Source: Herbinix sp. (GTDB taxonomy: Bacteria > Bacillota > Clostridia > Lachnospirales > Lachnospiraceae). From it: 64,000 nt of DNA. A program made the position numbers and the translations under genes. This document shows, one piece after another, positions 34,652 to 43,613 of the stretch. A model generated the notes under the pieces. That model ran no database searches. It was not told the origin of the DNA and saw only the letters and a list, made by a program, of their open reading frames with translations. The DNA lies in contig JAQSYO010000004.1 of the NCBI GenBank assembly GCA_029256105.1, forward strand, positions 186,001 to 250,000. The letters are read 5' to 3'. Positions within the stretch are counted from its first letter, which is position 1, and each line of letters opens with the position of its first letter.

Positions 34652-34978
34652 TCTTATTCTAATTACGATCTGTTGCAATCTATTTCTTTTTATTCTTACT
34701 TACTAAAAATTTTTGTGTAATTTTCTACTTATCTACGAATATACCTCTGCTCTCACTTATCTTTCATTAACACCTACAAACGATTTACATATAATATTAT
34801 GAGCTGCTTTTATTGTATACTTATGTACTTTTTATGATTTTAAGCCATACCTAACATCTGCAAAAAGTATCCTTCTTTGCTGGACAAACAAGTCAAATAG
34901 ACGGTTAAAACCACAAGAAAAAACTTTAGTGCCATACCCATGAAAGCTGCTCAACAATTAATAATAAGGAGGAAAAAC
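34652..34978. other. Upstream region of the collagen-like gene
   Basis: These 327 bases carry no open frame of interest and no clear sigma-A consensus. Since the next gene encodes a surface or spore-type protein, a sporulation-sigma promoter is possible but I cannot point to one with confidence. The last bases hold the AAGGAGG ribosome site of the gene at 34979. Confidence 0.3.
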
Positions 34979-36247
34979 ATGAGCAATGTAGCTTTACAAA
35001 TTGAACGCTTAGCCGGGGGAGTACTCCCGGATATAAACAATGTTGTTTTTGATACAATCGTATATGCAGATGGTAATATCAGCTACGATAGTAAAACAGG
35101 AATCGTTACTTTAAATGAACCCGGCAGATATGTAATAAATTGGTTGGTGATTACGCAATCTTCCCCTACAACCAACGTAGCTGTGTTTACGCTGTATTCC
35201 TCACAGGGAAATGTACTGAAAAGTAATTCACCCACCATAACAGGTGCGGTTGTTGGCTTTGGCATTATAAATACAACCTCTGCATCTGTTACAGTTTCTC
35301 TTGTAAATAATAGTGCAGCAATCATCGACTATTCTGACTTTGTACCAGTCAAAGCGTCACTTACTGTTATAAAGGATAATACTTCTGTCATTGGACCTAC
35401 CGGGCCGACCGGACCTAGTGGGTCACAAGGTCTTCCCGGACCACAAGGACCTCAGGGTGCACAAGGAGCAGAAGGACAACAAGGTCTTCAAGGGTTCGTT
35501 GGACCACAAGGTCTTCCTGGACCACAAGGTACACCAGGACCACAGGGTCTTCCGGGACTACAGGGTACTCCTGGACCACAAGGCACCCCAGGGTCACAGG
35601 GTACACCCGGACCTCAAGGTGCTTCTGGGCCACAAGGTTCCCCAGGGTCTTTAGGAGATACATCATATTGCTACTCAATTATGCAGCTTTCCAATATCTT
35701 AAGTCAACTGATCAAACTATATCCTGTTACAGTATGGACGGTTTATACAACCAGTCTTTACTCAATAACTGGTGTGCCGGATCAGCTCTATTCCTCACCT
35801 GATGAATCTGGCGCAGGATTACTAATACTAAAGGATACTACGCAATCTGAGGCGATTCCACTTATAGCCATTACCGCAATTTATATTGGCGATGGTACTG
35901 TATACAATGATTCGATTAAATATCTTGATTCACCTTCCCCTCTACCGGTTGGTTGTGATACAGAACTAATTACCACTGTGCATTCTTACCTCCCTCTTTT
36001 GACCGATGTAGCACTTTTGATAGGTCCATCCGTTCAAGCCTCGGGGTTGGTTTATAAGAATGAATATGGTCTGTTAGTCTTATCTGACATAGACGGAAAT
36101 ACTCCGATTTTCATTCCCTCCAGCCAGATAGAAACAATTATTACAACTACACCACAGCCATTTAGTAAAGAGATAAGCTCACCTACCAAAACCAAAGTGA
36201 GTATCAAGAAGTTGAAAGCAAATAAGAAAACGAAAATAAAAATTTAA
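34979..36247 (+). CDS. Collagen-like triple-helix protein with N-terminal jelly-roll-like domain
   Basis: This protein of about 422 residues has three parts. Residues 1-135 resemble the TNF/C1q-like (BclA-C-type) beta domain ([30 protein letters not shown]). Next come 29 uninterrupted Gly-X-Y triplets (about 138-225, [10 protein letters not shown] to GSPGSL). The C-terminal 195 residues include two similar stretches on hydrophobic beta strands and end in a Lys-rich tail ([13 protein letters not shown]). No signal peptide is present, as in exosporium collagen-like proteins. The start is ATG 34979 with AAGGAGG; an earlier ATG at 34940 is in frame but lacks a site. It is probably a spore-surface or filament protein, which is inferred from the family. 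Confidence 0.82.
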   Translation: MSNVALQIERLAGGVLPDINNVVFDTIVYADGNISYDSKTGIVTLNEPGRYVINWLVITQSSPTTNVAVFTLYSSQGNVLKSNSPTITGAVVGFGIINTTSASVTVSLVNNSAAIIDYSDFVPVKASLTVIKDNTSVIGPTGPTGPSGSQGLPGPQGPQGAQGAEGQQGLQGFVGPQGLPGPQGTPGPQGLPGLQGTPGPQGTPGSQGTPGPQGASGPQGSPGSLGDTSYCYSIMQLSNILSQLIKLYPVTVWTVYTTSLYSITGVPDQLYSSPDESGAGLLILKDTTQSEAIPLIAITAIYIGDGTVYNDSIKYLDSPSPLPVGCDTELITTVHSYLPLLTDVALLIGPSVQASGLVYKNEYGLLVLSDIDGNTPIFIPSSQIETIITTTPQPFSKEISSPTKTKVSIKKLKANKKTKIKI

Positions 36248-36303
36248 TATTAAGTAGGACAAAAATAACTAAAAATATTACGTCTTTCTAGGCGTATGAA
36301 AAT

Positions 36304-36337
36304 AAAACCGCGCCTGTAAAGCTCAAGCGCGGTTTTT
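36304..36337. terminator. Bidirectional terminator after the collagen-like gene
   Basis: AAAACCGCGC (36304-36313) and GCGCGGTTTT (36327-36336) form a perfect 10-base stem with A/T tracts on both sides. It serves the plus-strand collagen-like gene and probably the minus-strand zinc-ribbon gene ending at 36424. Confidence 0.85.
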
Positions 36338-36423
36338 AATACTGTTACCTCATCTTTTTAACACTTCCAGTTCGTTTCGTTCGAAATAAACAAAAGCTTA
36401 TAACATAATGTATATTCAAAATA

Positions 36424-36678
36424 TTAATCCTCTACGAATTCAACATCCTTCCAAGCAGGAAGTTTTGACAAACTCCGAATCGCCACCTGGCGAGCCGCTT
36501 CCATGTCCAGTCCCTGCGTACGGAGTAGAAATTGTGTTGTACCATCGACCTTCTCTGGATAAGACTGCATAGAGCCATCTGGTCTTGCACAATAGTTACA
36601 GTAATCCTTACTTTCATCTCCCAATGGATAATCAGAAGATTTTGTCATTGGCATACCGCAAGCAATGCATATTTTCAA
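36424..36678 (-). CDS. Small putative zinc-ribbon protein
   Basis: This 84-residue protein has two cysteine pairs, CIACG near residue 4 and CNYC near residue 27, with MPMTKSSDYPLGDESKDY between them, as in the putative zinc-ribbon family (zinc_ribbon_2). The remainder is helical (LDMEAARQVAIRSLSKLPAW). The start is TTG at 36678 behind AGGAGGAG; there is no ATG nearby. It lies 21 bases after the CMD-family gene and probably belongs to the TetR transcript. Its function is unknown. Confidence 0.8.
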   Translation of the reverse strand: MKICIACGMPMTKSSDYPLGDESKDYCNYCARPDGSMQSYPEKVDGTTQFLLRTQGLDMEAARQVAIRSLSKLPAWKDVEFVED

Positions 36679-36699
36679 AGTAATTCTCCTCCTCTTATT

Positions 36700-37011
36700 T
36701 TAACATTTTTCATAAGCCTCTAATGCCGGGACGAGACATCGCGCAATCCCCTGCACTCCGGAAACGGTTAATGTTAATAATATAGTATCTCTGATTTCAT
36801 CTCTTTGAGCGCCTTGTGCCTTTGCCATAGATATATGCGCAACGACCGCATTGACATCCCCTTGTGAAGCCTTAATCCCAATATAAATGAGTTGTCGCGT
36901 CTTGGCATCAAGTCCGTCAGTCGAAGAAATAGCTTTTATAAGTCCATCAAACGCATCAGCAACCTGCGAGGCTTCTTCTTTAAATACTACAAATGGATTT
37001 TGATTCAACAT
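36700..37011 (-). CDS. Carboxymuconolactone decarboxylase (CMD/AhpD) family protein
   Basis: This 103-residue protein has the CMD fold pattern (LDAKTRQLIYIGIKASQGDVNAVVAHISMAKAQGAQRDEIRDTILL). The CxxC redox pair of AhpD is not present at the usual place; only Cys at the C-terminal region (ARCLVP, YEKC) remains, so it is unlikely to be a peroxidase reductant of the AhpD type. The ATG at 37011 lies three bases beyond the TetR stop with GAGGTG inside that gene's end, implying coupling. Substrate unknown. Confidence 0.85.
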   Translation of the reverse strand: MLNQNPFVVFKEEASQVADAFDGLIKAISSTDGLDAKTRQLIYIGIKASQGDVNAVVAHISMAKAQGAQRDEIRDTILLTLTVSGVQGIARCLVPALEAYEKC

Positions 37012-37014
37012 TTA

Positions 37015-37614
37015 TCACCTCTTTTCTTCTCTTTGATACAGTTTAATATAATTTTCCATCAGAGTTTTTCCATAACGCTTGATTACGTCTCCTTCGGGAG
37101 CAAATAAATCTCCGTTGGCAAGATAATAATGTACCAATCCCAACCACATATTGAAAAGTAGGTGCGTAGGGATGTTGATGCTCCTGCCTGATTGCATTTC
37201 TCGATCAGCAACCTGACTAAAGTGAAAGGATATCGCGGATTGAATGGTAACCCATACATCTCTTGCAGCTAACGGTAAGAATCTGCTTTCAACTACTAGC
37301 CTTGTATAAAATGGTTCGAACTCCATAATTCCAGCAAGATGTGCTGATAATACATCTTCAATATGGTCACAGGAATCTGTAAGCTCATGTGTACGTAAAG
37401 CAATTCTTGCTCCATAGAGTTCAATCACTTCCGTAATGAGCATCTCCTGCGTCTGGAAATGGGCAAATACTGTTCCATGGGAAACACCAGCTGCCAGAGC
37501 GATATCCGACATTCTGGTATTCATGATGCCTCGTTCGGAAAACACCTCAAACGCAGTCTTTAAAAGAGTTTCCTTGGTTTGTTCCTTTTGTAATTGTCGA
37601 CTTGTTTTATTCAT
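37015..37614 (-). CDS. TetR-family transcriptional regulator
   Basis: This 199-residue protein has an N-terminal TetR helix-turn-helix (KETLLKTAFEVFSERGIMNTRMSDIALAAGVSHGTVFAHFQTQEML) and a helical C-terminal ligand domain. It opens a three-gene minus-strand transcript with the CMD and zinc-ribbon proteins. The ATG at 37614 has GAGG seven bases upstream. A TGACT/AGTCA inverted repeat over its transcription start suggests it represses its own operon. The inducer is unknown. Confidence 0.92.
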   Translation of the reverse strand: MNKTSRQLQKEQTKETLLKTAFEVFSERGIMNTRMSDIALAAGVSHGTVFAHFQTQEMLITEVIELYGARIALRTHELTDSCDHIEDVLSAHLAGIMEFEPFYTRLVVESRFLPLAARDVWVTIQSAISFHFSQVADREMQSGRSINIPTHLLFNMWLGLVHYYLANGDLFAPEGDVIKRYGKTLMENYIKLYQREEKR

Positions 37615-37633
37615 TTGATGACCTCACAATCAT

Positions 37634-37675
37634 TGACTGTATAGTCATTGTAAATCATTCTATTTAATCTGTCAA
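37634..37675 (-). promoter_or_regulatory. TetR operon promoter with operator
   Basis: On the minus strand, TTGACA (37675-37670) and TACAAT (37652-37647) are exactly 17 bases apart. The inverted repeat TGACTGTATAGTCA (37634-37647) abuts the -10 and covers the start point, the expected place for an autorepressor operator. Confidence 0.78.
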
Positions 37676-37713
37676 TAAAAAATTTCAGATATTACGAATG
37701 CATTGAAACAAAA

Positions 37714-37748
37714 TCAGGGAAGCTTCTCCTATTACGAAGCTCCCCTGA
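37714..37748 (-). terminator. Minus-strand terminator
   Basis: TCAGGGAAGCTTC (37714-37726) pairs with GAAGCTCCCCTGA (37736-37748) at 12 of 13 positions and is followed on the minus strand by TTTTGTTTC. It separates the TetR promoter from the region beyond; the transcript it ends is either the diguanylate cyclase or the decayed gene before it. Confidence 0.7.
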
Positions 37749-37839
37749 CTGAATATAAAATTGCTGATCATTAAGTTTAATCTTACTTATGGGATAAAAA
37801 CCTTCTTCAAAATCTCTATTCTTCTCGCTACACACTGAT

Positions 37840-37979
37840 TCACAATTTCACTATTTCTGTCATATCAATTCCATGGATAACTCCCAATGTCTTAAATAGT
37901 TCAACAGGAATACCTCTTTTCGGTAAGCATCTGAATAATTTCCCCTTCGTCCAGTGAAAATTCAAATTCAGAAATTTTA
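37840..37979 (-). pseudogene. Possible frameshifted gene remnant
   Basis: On the minus strand, one frame reads EFEFSLDEGEIIQMLTEKR then stops at 37911, while the next frame continues PKRGIPVELFKTLGVIHG to a stop at 37840. Together they look like one short protein interrupted by a frameshift. No family is recognised. The rest of 37749-38081 shows no gene. Confidence 0.3.
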
Positions 37980-38081
37980 TTTCAGTAATGGATAAATCAT
38001 TGAAAGAAGTTGTACCGATTTATAATCAACGAAAATTATTACTCATGGGTATTTTCCTCTAATTTCACCTTGCTTTTATAA

Positions 38082-39179
38082 TTAACATTCATATACTTTA
38101 ATTCTGTTCTTTCCATTCGATTTTGAAGTATACATTGCCATATCTGCGGCTTCAAATAATTGCTCTGATGTCCAGCCCTGCCTCCAAACAGCAATTCCGG
38201 TACTAATCGTTATTTTATCCTCCATAAAATTATATTTCTCAGTTTCAAAAGCTTTTCGAAGTTCTTCTAATAATTCAAATCCATGATTAATTTCATTCTC
38301 CGAAAAAATAATTGTAAATTCTTCTCCACCATATCTTGCAATAAACTGATTATCATGAAAATACTTCTTCAACATATCAGCCAATTTTATAATAACCTGA
38401 TCTCCCTTTAAATGGCCATATGTATCATTTACTTTTTTAAAATCATCGATATCAATAACTGCAACTGCAAAAGTTTCAAGGGAAGTATTTGCTATTTCAA
38501 TCATATGCTCCAATGTATTCATAAAGATTGTCTGACCATAAAGACCAGTTTTTTGGTCTCTATTGAGTAATTCCTGCATTTCAATTTGTTGAAGATAGCC
38601 CTCATGAATTATATCTGTTTTTTCCTCCGCAAATCGAATCAAAACTTTGCAGAGGATATAAGTTCCACCCAGAATAGCTATCGTTACGATTGCTTCTGCT
38701 AAGAAATATCGATCATTCTTTGGTCTATATAGAGAAAATTTTCTGTACAGTAAAGTGATTATCAAAAATATAAAACATACTATTCCAATTATTCTTGTCA
38801 TTTTCTTATCGCTAAACATAATAGTTGTGAAAAGAGGTAAACAAAAGAGGCATAACGTAACTGAAAAAATATTATGGGTGCTCGCTATTACCGTACATAT
38901 TGCAGCCATCTGTAAGACCGGGATATAATTGATATATTTTGAATCTGGCAACATATGCTTCATCATAACATTTCCCAAATACAATATCGAGACATCAATG
39001 ATTGTTGGCATAATCAAAAAACATCTAAAATATATCAGGACAGGTTGTTCTATTAAATTGAGTTTTTTTAGTATGAAGAACATAAAAAACTCAACAAGAA
39101 ATACTAGAATTGTCAATAATAAATTAGTATGTAGGAGCTTTTTTCTCCATCTTTCATATATCAGCTCAAATTCTTTCAT
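38082..39179 (-). CDS. Membrane diguanylate cyclase (GGDEF domain)
   Basis: This 365-residue protein has about six membrane segments in residues 15-190 and a C-terminal GGDEF domain with the intact active site RYGGEEFTIIFSE and the usual DIDDFKKVNDTYGHLKGDQVI. No RxxD inhibitory motif precedes the signature. It should make c-di-GMP from GTP at the inner membrane face in response to an unknown signal. The ATG at 39179 has GAGGAA upstream. It is a single gene. Confidence 0.93.
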   Translation of the reverse strand: MKEFELIYERWRKKLLHTNLLLTILVFLVEFFMFFILKKLNLIEQPVLIYFRCFLIMPTIIDVSILYLGNVMMKHMLPDSKYINYIPVLQMAAICTVIASTHNIFSVTLCLFCLPLFTTIMFSDKKMTRIIGIVCFIFLIITLLYRKFSLYRPKNDRYFLAEAIVTIAILGGTYILCKVLIRFAEEKTDIIHEGYLQQIEMQELLNRDQKTGLYGQTIFMNTLEHMIEIANTSLETFAVAVIDIDDFKKVNDTYGHLKGDQVIIKLADMLKKYFHDNQFIARYGGEEFTIIFSENEINHGFELLEELRKAFETEKYNFMEDKITISTGIAVWRQGWTSEQLFEAADMAMYTSKSNGKNRIKVYEC

Positions 39180-39580
39180 TTGTTTTCCTCACCCAATTTT
39201 ATAAGTAATCTGTATTTATAGCAAACTTTATACGGAAGTTATCTCACTCTTTGAATATCATAAAACGAGTGTTATTTTCTATAAAGATAGCCTAATTAAA
39301 ATTGCTCTTTTTCCATTATAAGCCATATTATGAATAATTACAAAAGAATTGTAAACATTTTATCAACTAAATGTAACTATATAATTTTGTCCTTCCTTAA
39401 TAGACTCTTTATATATCAATTTGATATACAGCTCACTCATCTTCTCATGCCTTGTGACGTTGCAAATAATTACTCCGAAACGTGCTAGCTTCCATAAGAT
39501 AAGAAGCTTTAAATCCATTTATTATCCCAATTATCACATAATAGTACTTTATCCTTTCAGGTCTTGAATACAAACTTGTA
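39180..39580. other. Long intergenic region without recognised content
   Basis: These 401 bases hold the promoter of the diguanylate cyclase (minus strand) but no convincing -35/-10 pair, repeat or open frame that I can support. Confidence 0.3.
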
Positions 39581-39622
39581 ATATGACATACTGTTGTCAT
39601 ATCATATTGCTTATACTATTAT
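39581..39622 (+). promoter_or_regulatory. Promoter and palindrome before the AlkC-like gene
   Basis: TTGTCA (39594-39599) and TATTAT (39617-39622) are 17 bases apart. The inverted repeat ATATGACA (39581-39588) / TGTCATAT (39595-39602) overlaps the -35, so a regulator bound there would affect initiation. About 180 bases separate the start point from the gene at 39804. Confidence 0.65.
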
Positions 39623-39803
39623 TATAACTAACAACGCAGTTGCAATCCTAGTATATTTCAGCGAAGCTGCAGTGATAATTAACAAAGGGCAGGAAAGTCT
39701 TGGTATGTTTATTAAAATGGATAAATGAATATCATTTGGAGCAATTATAAGATTCTCACTTATTCTTTGCTTCAGAATTTAAATCAATATGCTGGAGGTA
39801 AAT

Positions 39804-40907
39804 ATGAGTAATGCACTAAGAGATATGTATACTATAGAGTTTTTACAGGAATTTGGTAAGAGGGTAAAGACTGTATATAATGACTTTGATGTCGAACAGT
39901 TTTCTGCATCAGTCATTGACACAGCTTGGGATGACCTACCGTTGAAAGCTCGTATTTTACAGATTGCCGAGACACTTGGCCATTTTCTTCCTAAAGATTT
40001 TACGAAAGCATTGAATATATTATTTGCAATCGATGAAAATTGTATCGGCTTTCCCTATCTCTTCTTTCCAAACTTCGTAGAAGTATATGGGCAGAAAGAA
40101 GAATATTGGGAACTATCAATGACCGCGCTTGAACGATTCACACAGCGTTCGTCGTCAGAATTTGCTATTCGACCGTTTTTACTGCGAGACCCGGAACGTG
40201 TGATGGAGCGGATGCTGAGTTGGGCACAACACCCGAATGAGCATGTTCGGCGCTTATCCAGTGAAGGTTGTCGTCCACGCCTTCCTTGGGGTATTTCGCT
40301 CCCAATATATAAATATAACCCTCAACCCGTACTTGCCGTACTCAATTATTTAAAAGCAGATTCATCACTTTATGTTCGTAAAAGCGTCGCCAACAATCTC
40401 AACGATATTGCAAAGGACAATCCTGACATGGTTCTTCGACTTGCACGACAATGGATCGGTACAAATCCGAATACAGACTGGATACTTCGGCAGGGATGTC
40501 GTACTCTAATTCGAAAAGCAAATCCTGAAGCGATGGAATTGTTTGGCTATGTGAATTTTTCAGAGAGCAAAACATCGTATGGTAATGCGATCCTATCGAT
40601 TCAGCCAACTGAATTGAAAATTGGCGAAGTCTGTGAGCTGCAATATTCTATCGACATAATAGGCAAGCAGCCCGCTCATATCCGTTTGGAATATGGCATT
40701 GACTTTATAAAATCCAATGGAAAATCTTCTCGCAAACTATTCCTGTTGACTGACAAAATAGTTCAGGGCAGTACCCATCTAGTAGGGACACGCAAACATA
40801 GCTTTGCTGATCTTTCTACTCGTCGGCACTATTCTGGTACGCACCGTATCGTACTGCTGATCAATGGGGAAGAAGCTGCACAAACAGAGATTAACATTTT
40901 AGGTTGA
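39804..40907 (+). CDS. AlkC-type DNA alkylation repair protein
   Basis: This protein of about 367 residues is made of helical HEAT-like repeats (about 1-260; RMLSWAQHPNEHVRRLSSEGCRPRLPWG, DSSLYVRKSVANNLNDIAKDNP) followed by a C-terminal beta-rich Ig-like domain (about 265-367; LSIQPTELKIGEVCELQYSIDI, GTHRIVLLINGEE). This is the layout of AlkC (COG4335), a DNA glycosylase that removes alkylated bases such as 3-methyladenine without flipping them out. The ATG at 39804 has GGAGGTAAAT; the ATG at 39789 is in frame but overlaps that site. It is a lone gene. Confidence 0.88.
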   Translation: MSNALRDMYTIEFLQEFGKRVKTVYNDFDVEQFSASVIDTAWDDLPLKARILQIAETLGHFLPKDFTKALNILFAIDENCIGFPYLFFPNFVEVYGQKEEYWELSMTALERFTQRSSSEFAIRPFLLRDPERVMERMLSWAQHPNEHVRRLSSEGCRPRLPWGISLPIYKYNPQPVLAVLNYLKADSSLYVRKSVANNLNDIAKDNPDMVLRLARQWIGTNPNTDWILRQGCRTLIRKANPEAMELFGYVNFSESKTSYGNAILSIQPTELKIGEVCELQYSIDIIGKQPAHIRLEYGIDFIKSNGKSSRKLFLLTDKIVQGSTHLVGTRKHSFADLSTRRHYSGTHRIVLLINGEEAAQTEINILG

Positions 40908-40950
40908 TAATTAATGATTAGAAGCACTTCAGAACTGTTACAGAGCTATC

Positions 40951-40990
40951 GCAAAAACGGCAACATTTTTTAAATTGCCGCCGTTTTTGC
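40951..40990. terminator. Terminator between AlkC-like and flavin oxidoreductase genes
   Basis: GCAAAAACGGC (40951-40961) and GCCGTTTTTGC (40980-40990) are perfectly complementary, with a T-rich loop. It lies between convergent stops at 40907 and 41067 and can serve both. Confidence 0.8.
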
Positions 40991-41066
40991 TTAGTTACAT
41001 AAATTAATTTAATTTATTTTACATACAATTTCATGGTTCTTAGATAAGGATTTCTTTTATAACAAC

Positions 41067-42080
41067 TTATCTGATACTTTCTATCGCATGTTTTGCCCAA
41101 TCTGAATCGTTTAATACAGCCCTGCCAACTCCAATCAGATCGGCTTTCCCATCATCCAATAGTTGCTCTGCGGCTTCTGCCTGTGTTATTCCACCGGTGA
41201 GAAGCACTGGGATGGATACTACCTTTTTAATTGCATCGGTAAGCGGAGCAAAAAAACCTTGCTCGCCTGTTCCACCTGGAATTGTGAATCCACAGAAGCC
41301 TCCCGAAATGTCAAGAATATTGACACCTGCTTTTTCAATTTCCTGAGCTGCTATCACACTGTCTTCAATACAGACACCGCCCTCCATATAGTCAGAAGCA
41401 CCCAGTCTTAAAAGGATAGGAAAATCTTCTCCCACCGTTTCCCGCACTGCCTTGATTACTTCGAGGTGAAGGCGGATACGATTTAAAACAGTTCCACCGT
41501 ATTCATCCGTGCGTTGGTTGCTCAGAGGGGAGAAGAATTGGGATAAAAGATATCCATGCGCTGCATGAATCTCCACTCCGTCAAATCCAGCCTCTTTCAC
41601 CCGACGAGCTGCATTCTTGAAGTCAACAACAATATCCGCAATCTCCTCCTTGGTAAGTTCATGGGGAATTGTTACTTCCATGGCTCCACTCATTTTACGC
41701 GGGCTTGCAACCGCCGACGGTCCTACTGGTGTCGTGCCGATGACCTCTTTCACGGCAGCAATTCCAGCATGGTTAATCTGCATAACACCCTTAGAACTAT
41801 TATGATGTATAACCTCTGCTAGCTTCTTCAGATTTTCGACCATATCGTCGTTTGCAACCGACAGTTGCGCCTTGTGTGCTTTCCCTTGTTGGTTAATAAA
41901 ACTGTGTTCAATAATTATAAGAGAGAGATAACCTCCCTTTGTTTTTTCCTCATAGTAATCAAGCACTGCCTGACTTACCTTACCATCCGGTTCTGCCTTC
42001 GAGGTAGCCATCGGTGGCATAACCAAGCGGTTAGACAGCGATAACGAGCCTGCCTGTAAAGTCTCAAGTAATAATGCCAT
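41067..42080 (-). CDS. Old-yellow-enzyme family NADH:flavin oxidoreductase
   Basis: This protein of about 337 residues is a TIM-barrel FMN enzyme: LSNRLVMPPMAT at the N-terminus, GFDGVEIHAAHGYLLSQFFSPLSNQRTDEYGG with the active-site His and the conserved Tyr, and LLTGGITQAEAAEQLL near the FMN phosphate site. It is short and single-domain, lacking the Fe-S and pyridine-nucleotide domains of longer clostridial enoate reductases. It may reduce alpha,beta-unsaturated carbonyls or nitro compounds. The ATG at 42080 has TGGAGG upstream. It lies last in a group with a flavin reductase and a nitroreductase. Confidence 0.92.
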   Translation of the reverse strand: MALLLETLQAGSLSLSNRLVMPPMATSKAEPDGKVSQAVLDYYEEKTKGGYLSLIIIEHSFINQQGKAHKAQLSVANDDMVENLKKLAEVIHHNSSKGVMQINHAGIAAVKEVIGTTPVGPSAVASPRKMSGAMEVTIPHELTKEEIADIVVDFKNAARRVKEAGFDGVEIHAAHGYLLSQFFSPLSNQRTDEYGGTVLNRIRLHLEVIKAVRETVGEDFPILLRLGASDYMEGGVCIEDSVIAAQEIEKAGVNILDISGGFCGFTIPGGTGEQGFFAPLTDAIKKVVSIPVLLTGGITQAEAAEQLLDDGKADLIGVGRAVLNDSDWAKHAIESIR

Positions 42081-42148
42081 ATAATCAGCCTCCACTTTCT
42101 TTGTTTATTTTCATTATTTTATCTATTATTTTCTATTAATATTTATAT

Positions 42149-42808
42149 TTATTCTTCAATTCTGCTTTTCTCAGCGAATTTAGCTCCCATTTCAAATGCC
42201 TTTTTACAATCCTCTGGAAATACTTCTTTATGCCTCTTCGCCTTCTCCTGAGCATCAAAACCTGATGTATCGTATTTGGAATAATCGTCAAATTGATAAG
42301 TATCAGTAACAAATAACGATTCTGATGCTCCAAAATTCCTCGCCATCGCCATTTCTGTGCCTTTGAGATTTTGATCATATCCAATTTTTTCAACAATGTC
42401 CTGACTTACATTCATGGTGTAAATAAAGCCTGTGTGAAGTTTTCTAGGAAAAAGAGTAGAATAATCTGCATCATAAACCAAATACTGAAACATCAGTCGT
42501 TCTAGAAAGGACCTTGTCTCGCCCGTGGTCATTCCAAAATAAATAGGTGAGCCTACAATGATCGCGTCAGCTTCCTCAATTTTTTGGAAAATCGGCTTTA
42601 AATCATCCTTTACGGCACAGCTTCCATAGCTTTTACCATCTTTTAGTTTACAAGCGAAACAACTGATACAACCTTTATAACTGAGATCGTAAAGATGAAT
42701 CAGTTCCGTTTCGGCTCCCTGCGAAGCAGCACCCTCAAGCGCATGCTTGAGTAGCGTAGCTGTATTCCAGTTTTTTCTTGGACTTCCGTTAAAAGCAAGT
42801 ACTTTCAT
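42149..42808 (-). CDS. Flavodoxin-like NADPH-dependent FMN reductase
   Basis: This protein of about 219 residues starts MKVLAFNGSPRKNWNTATLLK, the FMN phosphate-binding loop of the iron-sulfur flavoprotein/NAD(P)H reductase group, and continues with EEADAIIVGSPIYFGMTTGETRSFLERL. A short cysteine cluster CISCFACK occurs near residue 50, as in iron-sulfur flavoproteins, so an Fe-S cluster is possible. The ATG at 42808 has TTGGAGGGG upstream. It lies 37 bases after the nitroreductase gene; the two may share a transcript. Confidence 0.88.
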   Translation of the reverse strand: MKVLAFNGSPRKNWNTATLLKHALEGAASQGAETELIHLYDLSYKGCISCFACKLKDGKSYGSCAVKDDLKPIFQKIEEADAIIVGSPIYFGMTTGETRSFLERLMFQYLVYDADYSTLFPRKLHTGFIYTMNVSQDIVEKIGYDQNLKGTEMAMARNFGASESLFVTDTYQFDDYSKYDTSGFDAQEKAKRHKEVFPEDCKKAFEMGAKFAEKSRIEE

Positions 42809-42845
42809 AAAATACCCCTCCAAATATCATAATTATCTTCCTTGA

Positions 42846-43394
42846 TTACCTGATGTAATTTACAACATCCAGATTTCTCTTTGGCGCTGCCTGTTCTTTT
42901 TCTTTAAAGCCGAAAGCAACTCCATAATAGGGTTCGTAGCCTTCCGGTATCCCTAATTTTTGTACTCCTTCTTCCTTATCAAAGTAAAACTTCAAAAGCC
43001 CTAGCCAAACTGATCCGATATTCAGGCTCTCCGCAGCAAGCAACATGTTTTGTATCGCAGCGGCACAATCCGCAGTCCAAGCAATTGCATCCTTTCTCCC
43101 TGATACAATAATCAACGTAGGTGCATGATAAGTAAGGTGAAAATTGGGATTTGAACCCATCTTTTTAATCCATTCAATATCAGAATTCGCCATTTCCTCT
43201 TTTGTTATAACATTTATTTGCTGTAGCATATCTTGATTTTGAATAATGGTAAAATGCCATGGCTGGTCATTATGGGCAGTGGGGGCATAGATACCGGCCT
43301 CAATAATCGCATCTAAGCTTTCCTGGCTTATTTGTTCTTGCTTGTAGCTTCTAACACTTCTCCTACTTTTAATTACTTTTAAAATTTCATTCAT
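42846..43394 (-). CDS. Nitroreductase-family FMN protein
   Basis: This 182-residue protein has nitroreductase hallmarks: IKSRRSVRSYKQEQIS at the N-terminus, the APTAHNDQPWHFTII segment, and a C-terminal GYEPYYGVAFGFKEKEQAAPKRNLD. It should be a homodimer binding FMN and using NAD(P)H. The ATG at 43394 begins the minus-strand group of three redox flavoproteins, divergent from the ArsR regulator, which may control it. Confidence 0.92.
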   Translation of the reverse strand: MNEILKVIKSRRSVRSYKQEQISQESLDAIIEAGIYAPTAHNDQPWHFTIIQNQDMLQQINVITKEEMANSDIEWIKKMGSNPNFHLTYHAPTLIIVSGRKDAIAWTADCAAAIQNMLLAAESLNIGSVWLGLLKFYFDKEEGVQKLGIPEGYEPYYGVAFGFKEKEQAAPKRNLDVVNYIR

Positions 43395-43518
43395 TGATAA
43401 TCTCCCTATCGTATGATATTAATATCTGCGTAGTACTTCCTTTAAATTTTCCTATGTCCAAACTACCAAATTCTGTAAATCAACATTTTTGTTAATTTTG
43501 TACTTACTAACATGGTTC

Positions 43519-43544
43519 AATAGTTCAAATATTATTTAACTATT
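43519..43544. promoter_or_regulatory. Inverted repeat between nitroreductase and ArsR genes
   Basis: AATAGTT (43519-43525) and AACTATT (43538-43544) form a 7-base inverted repeat spaced by 12 AT-rich bases in the divergent promoter region. ArsR-family operators are often such repeats. A TATACT at 43566-43571 could be the -10 of the regulator gene, but its -35 is weak. Confidence 0.45.
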
Positions 43545-43613
43545 TTAATATATCATATAATATGGTATACTACAAGAATATAATACTCTATAATTCACTT
43601 AGGAGGTAGAACT

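Noticed and set aside
35391-35678. Two further long frames on both strands within the collagen region
   Set aside because: They arise from the periodic GGACCACAAGG-type codons of the Gly-X-Y stretch and lack starts with ribosome sites.
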